A DNA stretch of 64,000 nucleotides from NCBI GenBank assembly GCA_044361535.1, contig JBIKIQ010000001.1:62001-126000 (forward strand). The letters run 5' to 3'. This document shows, piece after piece, positions 52,218 through 59,830 of this stretch. How positions within the stretch are numbered: the first letter of the stretch is position 1; each line of letters starts with the position of its first letter. The notes under the pieces were generated by a model. That model was not told where the DNA came from. It worked only from the letters and a program-made list of their open reading frames with translations, and did not search any database. This DNA comes from UBA952 sp044361535 (GTDB taxonomy: Bacteria; Bacteroidota; Bacteroidia; Flavobacteriales_D; Crocinitomicaceae). The position numbers were made by a program, and so were the translations under genes.

Positions 52218-52264
52218 CAAAATTACATCGTTAAAACAGGAAAGTAAATACTACTTTAGTAGTA
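52218..52264 (-). promoter_or_regulatory. Promoter with upstream palindrome before the T9SS/collagen operon
   Basis: TAATTTTG on the minus strand (52218-52225) is a perfect TAnnTTTG, 24 bp before the ATG at 52193. About 23 bp further upstream lies the perfect inverted repeat TACTACT-TT-AGTAGTA (52249-52264), placed where an activator or response regulator would bind. The -33 position reads TTTA, not TTTG. Confidence 0.45.
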
Positions 52265-52451
52265 GATTTTGATGATTCTCTTTTGAATGGCAAGGATGCT
52301 AATTTCTTTTAATTAGGACATATTTATCTGATATAGATATAAGTATATCTTTAAAATCAGTATTTTAAACTAAAGGAGATATTTTCACTTTCGCTTTATA
52401 TTCTTACAAAGCATTTTTTTGGAATTGGGAGGAGATTAAGAGAATGGAAAT

Positions 52452-52483
52452 AAAAAAACCTTGGCAAAAAATGACAAGGGTTT
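52452..52483 (-). terminator. Hairpin with T-tract on the minus strand in the 52.2-52.9 kb spacer
   Basis: AAACCTTG (456-463) pairs with CAAGGGTTT (475-483) with one bulge; on the minus strand it is followed by seven T. No gene ends here on the minus strand, so the transcript it stops is unknown. The short minus-strand stretch upstream of it (about 52490-52560) reads coding-like: LTSIAQLVPELFGMPTLDHL before a stop. Confidence 0.5.
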
Positions 52484-52562
52484 AAGAATTTTTGACTCTT
52501 TAGGATAGATGATCCAAAGTCGGCATCCCGAATAGTTCCGGAACAAGCTGTGCAATGGATGT

Positions 52563-52602
52563 AAGCACTTTTTCGCAAAAGCGAAAAATGGTGCTTTTTT
52601 TG
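52563..52602 (+). terminator. Strong orphan terminator on the plus strand
   Basis: AGCAC-TTTTTCGC pairs with GCGAAAAA-TG-GTGCT (two-base bulge) around an AAAA loop, followed by seven T. No plus-strand gene lies upstream within 9 kb, so this points to an unannotated short transcript or small RNA in about 52300-52560, or debris. Apart from these two hairpins, the palindrome at 52249 and repeat copy B, the 52194-52948 spacer holds nothing else I recognise. Confidence 0.7.
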
Positions 52603-52680
52603 TTTTAACTCTTGCTTGATTCTAATTTGTTAGTTAAAATAAATGATACTTTCGTTTTGCTCATAGCAAGCATATAACCC

Positions 52681-52832
52681 CAAACTGCCTATGTAGTTCT
52701 TAGTTTCCCATCTACTATTGTTAAACAAAATTACATTTTGAAAACTCTATCAAATGAAAAACCCCGACTTAAACAAGTCGAGGTTCCTTTTGTGACCCCG
52801 GAGGTCGAAAAATCTAACTTTTATAGCGATTT
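52681..52832 (-). repeat. 152-bp repeat, copy B, with tRNA-3'-end-like segment and terminator
   Basis: Direct, gap-free counterpart of 43812-43963 at a distance of 8869 bp; the 80 bp at 52726-52805 are identical. The terminator stem is at 52760-52785. It lies about 120-270 bp past the stop of the minus-strand gene at 52949, just as copy A lies past the stop at 44036. Confidence 0.8.
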
Positions 52833-52948
52833 GGAGCGAGTGATAGAATGGTAAGGAAAGAAAGAAGAAATATACATGATAATAATTAATTCTATAACTT
52901 GGAATTACAGTGATAATCACGATTACAATATGTTTTGAAAAAGTATTA

Positions 52949-53761
52949 TTAACTAATTTTAAACGACAAATTCCCTTTATTAAACTGATAATACGCTATA
53001 AGCTCCAATTTCAATATCTCAGAATACTTCATCCGATTAAATACCTCTAATTTCAAATTTTCCAAATATACTTCAGATGAAGTAAACTTCGTTTTGTGTT
53101 TTTGTTCTGATTCAAAAATTATTTGCTCAAAGGTTTTCCATATTATAGATTTTTCTTCATCCAAATCATCGAAAATGGCCTCGTAGCAAAATGCTTCTAA
53201 TAAGGTGTAATCTTTTTTCCAATTGGCTTCTTTGATGCCATTTAAACCAATACAAATATGTGCTTGAACGGAACTGTCAGGAAGAACTTTATCACAGTAA
53301 AAAAACTTGGAGGCAATATCCATAAGTTCATCAATAGTATAACTGATATTAATTTTTGCATTTGAATCCACAATTGGTTTCATTGTTTTTTGAAAATAAC
53401 TTGTTAACGCTTTATCATGAGAAAATTTTTTAAGGTATTTGCGTTTAAGTTGTATTGTATCTGGATAAAGACTCCAAATGGCATTTCGTTCTTTGAATTT
53501 TTCCGGTTGATGGATTTTAGGAACGTTTATGAGCAAGTATTCAAAGCGTTTTTCGTAAGGAGCTAAAGAGTTATTTTCTTTCATTTTAGGCATTGCGGAT
53601 GCTTTAATTACTGAATTGTCTTCGTAGATTGAAACTTCAATTTCTACTTGTTGATTGATTAGTTTCTTGCTGGAATTGCAGGATGGATTAAGAATTGAAT
53701 TGTTTTGAGCAGTTAATTCAAACGTTGAAAACAAAAGAAACCAAACAATCCTTTTTCTCAT
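52949..53761 (-). CDS. Secreted protein of unknown function, 270 aa
   Basis: Signal peptide MRKRIVWFLLFSTFELTAQN, then a mature part of about 250 residues that starts NSILNPSCNSSKKLINQQVE and contains several Cys (CNS, FYCDKVLPD, CIGL, FCYEAIFDD). No T9SS tail and no family recognised. It is mostly helical and rich in Lys and Glu, for example EEKSIIWKTFEQIIFESEQ. It lies 14 bp after the long T9SS protein gene at 53776 and is the last gene before repeat copy B. Confidence 0.7.
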   Translation of the reverse strand: MRKRIVWFLLFSTFELTAQNNSILNPSCNSSKKLINQQVEIEVSIYEDNSVIKASAMPKMKENNSLAPYEKRFEYLLINVPKIHQPEKFKERNAIWSLYPDTIQLKRKYLKKFSHDKALTSYFQKTMKPIVDSNAKINISYTIDELMDIASKFFYCDKVLPDSSVQAHICIGLNGIKEANWKKDYTLLEAFCYEAIFDDLDEEKSIIWKTFEQIIFESEQKHKTKFTSSEVYLENLKLEVFNRMKYSEILKLELIAYYQFNKGNLSFKIS

Positions 53762-53775
53762 TTTAACTATTTCAT

Positions 53776-56700
53776 TTACTCAATAATAATTTGCGATGGT
53801 TGAAAATTACCTTCAACTTTCAAGATGTACATGCCTTTGTTAAAATTTGAAAGTTGAACAACCGTTGAAATACCATTGAGTCTTCCACTAAAAACTTCTC
53901 TTCCGATTTGGTCATAAATGGAAAACGATTGATTCATATCATTTTCTCCCACAATGGTGATTGAGGTTGAGGTTGGATTAGGATAAACAAGAAGCTTTTT
54001 TCCCTGTTGACTTATTTCTTCTATATTTAAAACATTAACGAATCCTTCGAATATGCGATGCGTCGTTGTGTTAGTTATTATAGGGTCATTAAAATCGAAA
54101 TAGATTGCTGCAGTATTCTTTATTTCTGTTGTTGGGGCAAGATTCGGAACCTGATTGACTGTAAATGAAACAAACCCCTTACTACTTTCTTGATTGGTAG
54201 AGCTATCGGGCAAATTAATGTTGTTAAACGTCCATTCCAACACTCTAGGGCCATACATTTTAAATTCATATGAATGACTAGATGTGCCGGAAGTTACTGT
54301 AAAAATATTCAAATCTATATCCAATGTATCTCTTATCACAACAGTAAAAGCCGTGTCAGATCCAGTATTTTGAAAACGAATTACATATTGCATTTGTTGG
54401 TTGGGTTGAATAAAGTTTTGATTAGTTTGACCAATAGGGTAACCCGTTTTATCATTAGGATCGTAACTTCCCGTTACTACACCACAGTAAATGTCTACAG
54501 AAGGATCTGCATCATCTTGAGGAAAATCATTTACAAGATCAGATGTCCAGTTGGTCAAATCACCACATGCTTCTACATGAGCATTGGGATGAGAATTACC
54601 AGGATGTAAAGGATGTTGTTCAACATTCAAAATCCAGGTTTGGCCATTTCCTAAATAGGAAAGAAGCACTGTTTCACCGCCTGGTATTATTATTGAATCC
54701 GAGTATGTTACAACCCCATCGACTGTAATCCAAATGGGAGAATAACATTCCATATCTCCGAAAACAGGTTGACCTGTATTGGTAATTGAAAAATAAATAC
54801 TATCTCCCTGACACCAGCCATCTACGCTCAAACTGCTTTGATCCCAAGGCAGGTTACATGGTTGCGGAAATCCACTTAATAATACTCCATTTCCATCTAA
54901 CCCTACTTGAGGTGATGGTAGCGTATCCAACGAACAAGGTTCAACTGGATATAAATTAGCTTCCATACAGAGTGTTAACCCTAATAAATCTGAACACCCC
55001 AAAAGAGGAGAACTTATTGTGGTAGCAATGGTGAAACTAACACATTGCCCTGGGTTTAAATCGCCTGTTTGAAAACGATATACATTATTTCCCAATGGTA
55101 CAAACGACCATGAGGAATTCGTGACAGTTATTAATGGATCAAGTTCAACATCCACATAGGTAGCAGGTAACATTCCTGTTGCTGTAATTTGATTACAAGC
55201 TGAAACATAAATGAGTTGATCTGGCAAGCAAGGTCTTAGAAATGGAGCATTGATAGAAATATTTGGATCTGAACAAGGGTTAGAATTTATAAGTCCAAAA
55301 CTAGGACCTTGTTCAAACATGTATGAATCCGTAATTGAAAATGATGCTGTATTAGAACAACTGGATGACCAATTAATTGTTGTGGTATCTACTGTTATTG
55401 TGTAATTTCCCGGTGCTAAATAATTTATTTTCCACTTACCAAATTCATCGGTAGTCACAACAATATTTCCGGGATTCACAACTAAATTTATGCCTTCAAG
55501 TCCAAATTCAGTTGAATCTATTGAGCAATTGGTGTTAAAATCAAAGTAAACGTTACCCTGCACGCTAACCATTCCCATTTTAACAACCCAATAGTCCGTT
55601 CCTCCAATTCTATTTGTTATGTCACCATCATTTGACGCTGAATATCCGACAATTATATATTCGTTATCATTGGTTAATTTTATGCAAGTCGCTACATCTT
55701 CACTGGAACCACCCAAGGACTTATGCCAATCAAAAGACCCTAAATTATCCAATTTTACAACATAATAATCTTGAGAATTGCTACCTTGGGAATAACTGGT
55801 GGTACCCGCTATCAAATAACCACCATCTTGTGTTTGCTCCAAACCAACTCCATAGTCGAAACTAGCACCTCCCAAACATTTTTGCCATTCCAAAACTCCT
55901 ATGTTACTGAGTTTAACAACCCAAATATCAGTAGCTCCTGTTTCAACAGACAAATACCCTGATACATCACCATTATTACTATATTGAGTTGTATTTATGA
56001 CAATATATCCACCATTACTATCTTCTTGAACTTCAGTTGAAAATTCAATTCCTGTTCCGCCAAGACACTTTTGCCATTCGATGTTTCCTACAGAATCTAC
56101 TTTTACCACCCAAGAATCAAGATTTCCATGATTACCTGAAACATCTCCGTCATTTGAATTGGTTCTTCCACTCAAAATAAAACCTTGATCATTGGTCTGC
56201 TGTAATGAATTGATCGCATCAAAGGAAGTGCCTCCCAAACATTTTTGCCATTCGATTACTCCAATTGAATCTATTTTAATAATCCAACTATCCGCCTCAT
56301 TCCCACCATGAAAACCAATAACATCGCCATCAGTTGACCAAGTTGAACCTGAAAGAAGATACCCACCTTGATCTGTTTCAATAATTGAATATGCAATATC
56401 TATATTAGTTCCACCAAGACATTTCTGCCAAATTAGGTCTCCGACTGCATTTATTTTCACCACCCATATATCCGAACCAGTTCCACCATGAAATGAGGTT
56501 ACATCTCCATCTATTGAAGAGGCTTGTCCAGTGAAAATATATCCACCATCAGAAGTTTCAATGATATCGTATGCTACCTCAATTTCGGTTCCTCCATAGC
56601 ATTTCTGCCATTGAATTACACCTAAACTATCCGTTTTTACAATCCAAGCATCAGTTCCATTTCCTCCATGAAAACCTGAAACATCAACATCATAGGAAGT

Positions 56701-56868
56701 GGTGGAACCAGCGATTATAAAACCATTGTCCGAAGTCTGTTCAATTGAAAAAGGTTTTTCATCGAGTGTTCCACCGAGGCTTTTTTGCCATTGAATTTCA
56801 GATTGTGAAAAAGTAAATTGACTTAAAAAAGACGTAGTCAATAAAAATAAAATTTTTGTCGTTCTCAT
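53776..56868 (-). CDS. Large T9SS-sorted protein with seven propeller-type repeats
   Basis: 1030 aa. The signal peptide MRTTKILFLLTTSFLSQFTF is followed by seven repeats of about 60 residues (residues 25-440), each with WQKCLGG or a close variant, GGYxxxG and a xxWVVK(I/L)xxxG block, e.g. IIETDQGGYLLSGSTWSTDG. Seven copies suggest a seven-bladed propeller. A single SdrD/carboxypeptidase-like beta-sandwich (GNVYFDFNTNCSIDSTEFGL) follows, then a long beta-domain with SYDPNDKTGYPIGQTNQNF (DUF7619-like). The C-terminus is a type A sorting domain (LLVYPNPTSTSITIVGEN, GMYILKVEGNFQPSQIIIE). Expected on the cell surface or released. Confidence 0.9.
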   Translation of the reverse strand: MRTTKILFLLTTSFLSQFTFSQSEIQWQKSLGGTLDEKPFSIEQTSDNGFIIAGSTTSYDVDVSGFHGGNGTDAWIVKTDSLGVIQWQKCYGGTEIEVAYDIIETSDGGYIFTGQASSIDGDVTSFHGGTGSDIWVVKINAVGDLIWQKCLGGTNIDIAYSIIETDQGGYLLSGSTWSTDGDVIGFHGGNEADSWIIKIDSIGVIEWQKCLGGTSFDAINSLQQTNDQGFILSGRTNSNDGDVSGNHGNLDSWVVKVDSVGNIEWQKCLGGTGIEFSTEVQEDSNGGYIVINTTQYSNNGDVSGYLSVETGATDIWVVKLSNIGVLEWQKCLGGASFDYGVGLEQTQDGGYLIAGTTSYSQGSNSQDYYVVKLDNLGSFDWHKSLGGSSEDVATCIKLTNDNEYIIVGYSASNDGDITNRIGGTDYWVVKMGMVSVQGNVYFDFNTNCSIDSTEFGLEGINLVVNPGNIVVTTDEFGKWKINYLAPGNYTITVDTTTINWSSSCSNTASFSITDSYMFEQGPSFGLINSNPCSDPNISINAPFLRPCLPDQLIYVSACNQITATGMLPATYVDVELDPLITVTNSSWSFVPLGNNVYRFQTGDLNPGQCVSFTIATTISSPLLGCSDLLGLTLCMEANLYPVEPCSLDTLPSPQVGLDGNGVLLSGFPQPCNLPWDQSSLSVDGWCQGDSIYFSITNTGQPVFGDMECYSPIWITVDGVVTYSDSIIIPGGETVLLSYLGNGQTWILNVEQHPLHPGNSHPNAHVEACGDLTNWTSDLVNDFPQDDADPSVDIYCGVVTGSYDPNDKTGYPIGQTNQNFIQPNQQMQYVIRFQNTGSDTAFTVVIRDTLDIDLNIFTVTSGTSSHSYEFKMYGPRVLEWTFNNINLPDSSTNQESSKGFVSFTVNQVPNLAPTTEIKNTAAIYFDFNDPIITNTTTHRIFEGFVNVLNIEEISQQGKKLLVYPNPTSTSITIVGENDMNQSFSIYDQIGREVFSGRLNGISTVVQLSNFNKGMYILKVEGNFQPSQIIIE

Positions 56869-56910
56869 TTTAGTTTATTTAGTTCTTATATTGGATTAAA
56901 TCTCCTTTAA

Positions 56911-57513
56911 TTACCTCTTCCTAAACGCTTTGCGCCATTTTTCTTTTTCTTCTTGTTCCCAGTGATCTTGGATATCGAGATTGACTTTGATTACTTTGAC
57001 ACGGCAATTTTTATTTGCGCGGGCTATATCTTCCCAAATTTTAACGTGATCTCTGTTTAATTTCCCTGTCCAAACGTTCCAATAAATAAGAACGTAAAAA
57101 TCAGCCGGTTCAGGTAATGCTAGTTTGTTTCCGTTTAAGTCACGGTATTTCGGCCATTGTTGTTGAAGGCTCAAACTATCTGGTTTGTTATAGGCAGTAG
57201 TTAGGTTCAAATTTGGGATAAAATCAAACAAGCCTTTGTTGCAAGACGTGTCTGTAAGGCGGTATTCAACGTATTTTCCTTGCGCATCGTAGATACTTGC
57301 ATTTGGTACACTGACTCTTTTCATGATGAACGGAAAATCGACACTACTTACCGAAACAATATTCGTGGTGTCTAGCCCAAATTTGTTCGCTTTTTTGGTA
57401 ATCGATTCACGATTTTCAATATCCGGTTTTTTAATTCCGTATAATTTTTTAATAATTGGGTTGCAGCTGCTTAAGGTTACCGCAGTTAGGTAGAGTAAGA
57501 TGAGTTTTTTCAT
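56911..57513 (-). CDS. Lipoprotein of unknown function with a thioredoxin-like region lacking Cys
   Basis: 200 aa. The lipobox is LSSC (MKKLILLYLTAVTLSSC), giving an acylated Cys at residue 17. The C-terminal half reads FYVLIYWNVWTGKLNRDHVK then KIWEDIARANKNCRVKVIKV, which follows the strand-helix-strand order of a thioredoxin fold, but the CxxC site is replaced (NVWTGK), so no redox role is expected. Ends in a basic WRKAFRKR tail. Located between two T9SS protein genes, 3 bp after the RCC1 protein gene. Confidence 0.65.
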   Translation of the reverse strand: MKKLILLYLTAVTLSSCNPIIKKLYGIKKPDIENRESITKKANKFGLDTTNIVSVSSVDFPFIMKRVSVPNASIYDAQGKYVEYRLTDTSCNKGLFDFIPNLNLTTAYNKPDSLSLQQQWPKYRDLNGNKLALPEPADFYVLIYWNVWTGKLNRDHVKIWEDIARANKNCRVKVIKVNLDIQDHWEQEEKEKWRKAFRKR

Positions 57514-57516
57514 ATG

Positions 57517-58908
57517 CTAGTGTTTAATTAGTTTATAAATTTCAGTGTCCATTTGAATGAAATAAATTCCATTTTCCAACTCTGATATATCTACCAAATT
57601 CTCACCTCCAATAACCATATATCGCTTCACTTCTTTTCCTGTATTATCAGATAAAATACATTCCATATTTTCAATGTTATCAGACAAGGAAATTGTGAAT
57701 TCTTCTGAAGTAGGATTTGGATAGATATTTATTCTATTTTCTTGTTTCTCTGAAATAGCTGCTAAGGAAAAAATATCACATTCAAAAGCATAACGTGCTG
57801 TTGTAGAGCCAATGCCTAATTGTCCTTGGTAATTTGCCCCCACCGAACAAATTGTTAAGCTATCGGCAGAAATCGCAACTGCGTGATGACCATATAATGT
57901 TGTCCCGTCGTCTGATCCTTTTGCTAATGCAATCGTTTTATATTGTTCACCTGTTGAAATTGATGTCGGATAGCTTTGTTGTTGAGTTGTTCCTATAGAC
58001 AATTGTCCAAATCCATTAAAACCCCAAGACCAAACCGATTGATCAATCCAAGACCCATATGAAAAGCTTGAGCCTGCATAAATTTTATCCCAGTCAAAGC
58101 CAGTACCAATTTGGGTTGGAGTTGAGCGACTTTGTGTATCTCCCAAGCCTAATTGAGCATTCCCATTAAAACCCCAAGACCAGGCTGAACCATCTGTTTT
58201 TATTCCACAAGAGAATAGATAGCCTGCCGAAATTGACTTCCAGAAATCGTTTCCAATTTTTGCAGGAGTAAGCGTATCTGATGTTGTATTATTTCCGAGT
58301 TGACCACTGCCGTTAAAACCCCAGCCATACAAGCTACCATCAGTTTTCAGCCCAAGGGTATGCGCTCCACCCAAAGAAAGTTGTTTCCAATCGGTGTCTG
58401 TTCCAATTTGAACAGGAGCATTAGCATCCATTGTTGTTCCATCTCCTAATTGTCCGAAAAAATTATTTCCCCACATCCATAAAGAGCCATCCGTTTTAAT
58501 TGCCGCGCTATGACCGAGTCCTGCTTCAATCTTACTCCAAGTTGTTTCGTTTCCTACTTGTACCGGTGAATTTTGACTGGTATTGTTTGAAATTCCAAGT
58601 TGGCCATTACTATTTAATCCCCAGGCCCATAACGTACCATCAGTTTTTAGCGCCAATACGTGAAAACTACCACATGCAATATCCGACCAATCAGTTGCTG
58701 TTCCAACTTGAATAGGAAAATCGAATGCTGTATTATCACCAGTACCCAATTGTCCATTACCATTAAAACCCCATGACCACAGCGTTCCATCTGATCTTAA
58801 AGCTATATTATATTCAGATCCCGCACTTAATTTTTTCCAATGATGTTGAGCATTTGAAAGAAAAGTTACTGTTAAAAGAATAAATAATACTATTTGTTTT
58901 TTCATCAT
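57517..58908 (-). CDS. T9SS-sorted RCC1-repeat protein (seven repeats)
   Basis: 463 aa, with two adjacent start ATGs (58908 and 58905). The signal peptide MMKKQIVLFILLTVTFLSNA is followed by RCC1-type repeats (about 22-360). Each has the WxxIxxGxxHxxAxxxDGxxWxWGxNxxGQLGxG pattern, such as WSWGFNGNGQLGTGDNT and WMWGNNFFGQLGDGTTM. I count seven, the last one diverged (GHHAVAISADSLTICSVGAN), so it fits a seven-bladed propeller. A type A sorting domain ends the protein (INIYPNPTSEEFTISLSDN, GIYFIQMDTEIYKLIKH). A secreted binding role is likely but the ligand is unknown. Confidence 0.92.
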   Translation of the reverse strand: MMKKQIVLFILLTVTFLSNAQHHWKKLSAGSEYNIALRSDGTLWSWGFNGNGQLGTGDNTAFDFPIQVGTATDWSDIACGSFHVLALKTDGTLWAWGLNSNGQLGISNNTSQNSPVQVGNETTWSKIEAGLGHSAAIKTDGSLWMWGNNFFGQLGDGTTMDANAPVQIGTDTDWKQLSLGGAHTLGLKTDGSLYGWGFNGSGQLGNNTTSDTLTPAKIGNDFWKSISAGYLFSCGIKTDGSAWSWGFNGNAQLGLGDTQSRSTPTQIGTGFDWDKIYAGSSFSYGSWIDQSVWSWGFNGFGQLSIGTTQQQSYPTSISTGEQYKTIALAKGSDDGTTLYGHHAVAISADSLTICSVGANYQGQLGIGSTTARYAFECDIFSLAAISEKQENRINIYPNPTSEEFTISLSDNIENMECILSDNTGKEVKRYMVIGGENLVDISELENGIYFIQMDTEIYKLIKH

Positions 58909-58934
58909 TTTACATTTTTATTTCACATCTTTAG

Positions 58935-58942
58935 CAAAAATA
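58935..58942 (-). promoter_or_regulatory. Putative -7 element of the RCC1 protein gene
   Basis: Minus-strand TATTTTTG matches TAnnTTTG, 27 bp before the ATG at 58908. No -33 box is seen. Confidence 0.35.
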
Positions 58943-59085
58943 TAATTATTTAACTTTAAATTGTGCTGTTATCAAAATTTAGGGGTTTACCCTTAAATCA
59001 TTGGGATAAATAGGATTGTTTTTTGTTAATTTTCTAGATGACTGGATTTTTGGATTTGGCTTATTCGAAATAAATTCTGCAAAAA

Positions 59086-59280
59086 TTATTCAATAATAAT
59101 TCTTTTAATCGACTCCCCAACTTGTAATAAATAAATTCCTCTTTTCAATGAAGAAACGTCGATGAGTTGGTTGTTTTCAATTAAAGGAAATTCCATAACT
59201 ATCTTTCCACTATAAAGGCTTTTTCGGATTTTTTTTCCGTTAAATGTGATTTTCAGGGGATGGTCGAAACCTTTTTTTGA
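59086..59280 (-). pseudogene. Decayed T9SS sorting domain (C-terminal fragment of a lost gene)
   Basis: Between an in-frame TAG at 59281-59283 and the TAA at 59086-59088 the minus strand encodes 64 residues without a start. It ends SGKIVMEFPLIENNQLIDVS, SLKRGIYLLQVGESIKRIII, E, closely matching the tail of the 61012 protein (SGKIVMEFLLNQLNQKVDVS, QLRKGIYLLQIGESTEKISI). It lies after the 59313 gene in the same direction, so it looks like the relic of a third paralogue of that pair. Confidence 0.75.
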
Positions 59281-59312
59281 CTAAAACACAACTTAAATTA
59301 CTTTACAAATCA

Positions 59313-59825
59313 TTACTCCCTGTTATTCACCAAACTGAGATTAAGACCCACTTTAAATTGCGTTAATTCATCAAAGCTGTTTTCAGAAAATTTCATACCA
59401 TAGCCAATGAAAAAAGTCATGAAACCATAAGCAGAAAAATTCAAGTCAAGTCCAACACGAAAGTCATGCATTCCATCTCTGAAATAGTCGCTAAAGTTGA
59501 CACTAACGCCAAAAATCCCAACATAGTTGTATGTGAATTTCACCCGTGGGCCAATGATTGGTTTATCTAAGAAAAAAACATCGGTGTAAATTCCAGCTGC
59601 ATAGTTTGGTTTCGAATTATGTCCGATATTACCCCCGATTATTCCCCCGAGCCCAATTCCATTTGTGTACTGATAAAACGTTTCAATACCCAATCCTTTT
59701 TGATATTTGTAGATTTTAGATTCAGGTGATTTTATATAGATTGTTGGTTTACTTGATTCTATTTGACTCAAAAGAGAAAAGGATATTAGCATAGAAAAGA
59801 AGGATGCCAGTAGTTTATTTTTCAT
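59313..59825 (-). CDS. Probable outer membrane beta-barrel protein, 170 aa
   Basis: From the ATG at 59825 (MKNKLLASFFSMLISFSLLS signal peptide; the longer frame from 59855 adds 10 residues inside the upstream gene). The mature part alternates amphipathic strands with Gly (GIGLGGIIGGNIGHNSKPNY, YAAGIYTDVFFLDKPIIG, GPRVKFTYNYVGIFGVSVNF, GMHDFRVGLDLNFSAYGFMT), ending KVGLNLSLVNNRE. No family named. It begins 5 bp after the 59831 gene's stop and is probably cotranscribed with it. Confidence 0.7.
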   Translation of the reverse strand: MKNKLLASFFSMLISFSLLSQIESSKPTIYIKSPESKIYKYQKGLGIETFYQYTNGIGLGGIIGGNIGHNSKPNYAAGIYTDVFFLDKPIIGPRVKFTYNYVGIFGVSVNFSDYFRDGMHDFRVGLDLNFSAYGFMTFFIGYGMKFSENSFDELTQFKVGLNLSLVNNRE

Positions 59826-59830
59826 TTTAT

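Noticed and set aside
52396..52578. 60-aa minus-strand frame starting MRKSAYIHCTACSG
   Set aside because: It runs through the terminator hairpin and its T-tract; another frame of the same stretch looks more protein-like, so neither is called as a gene.
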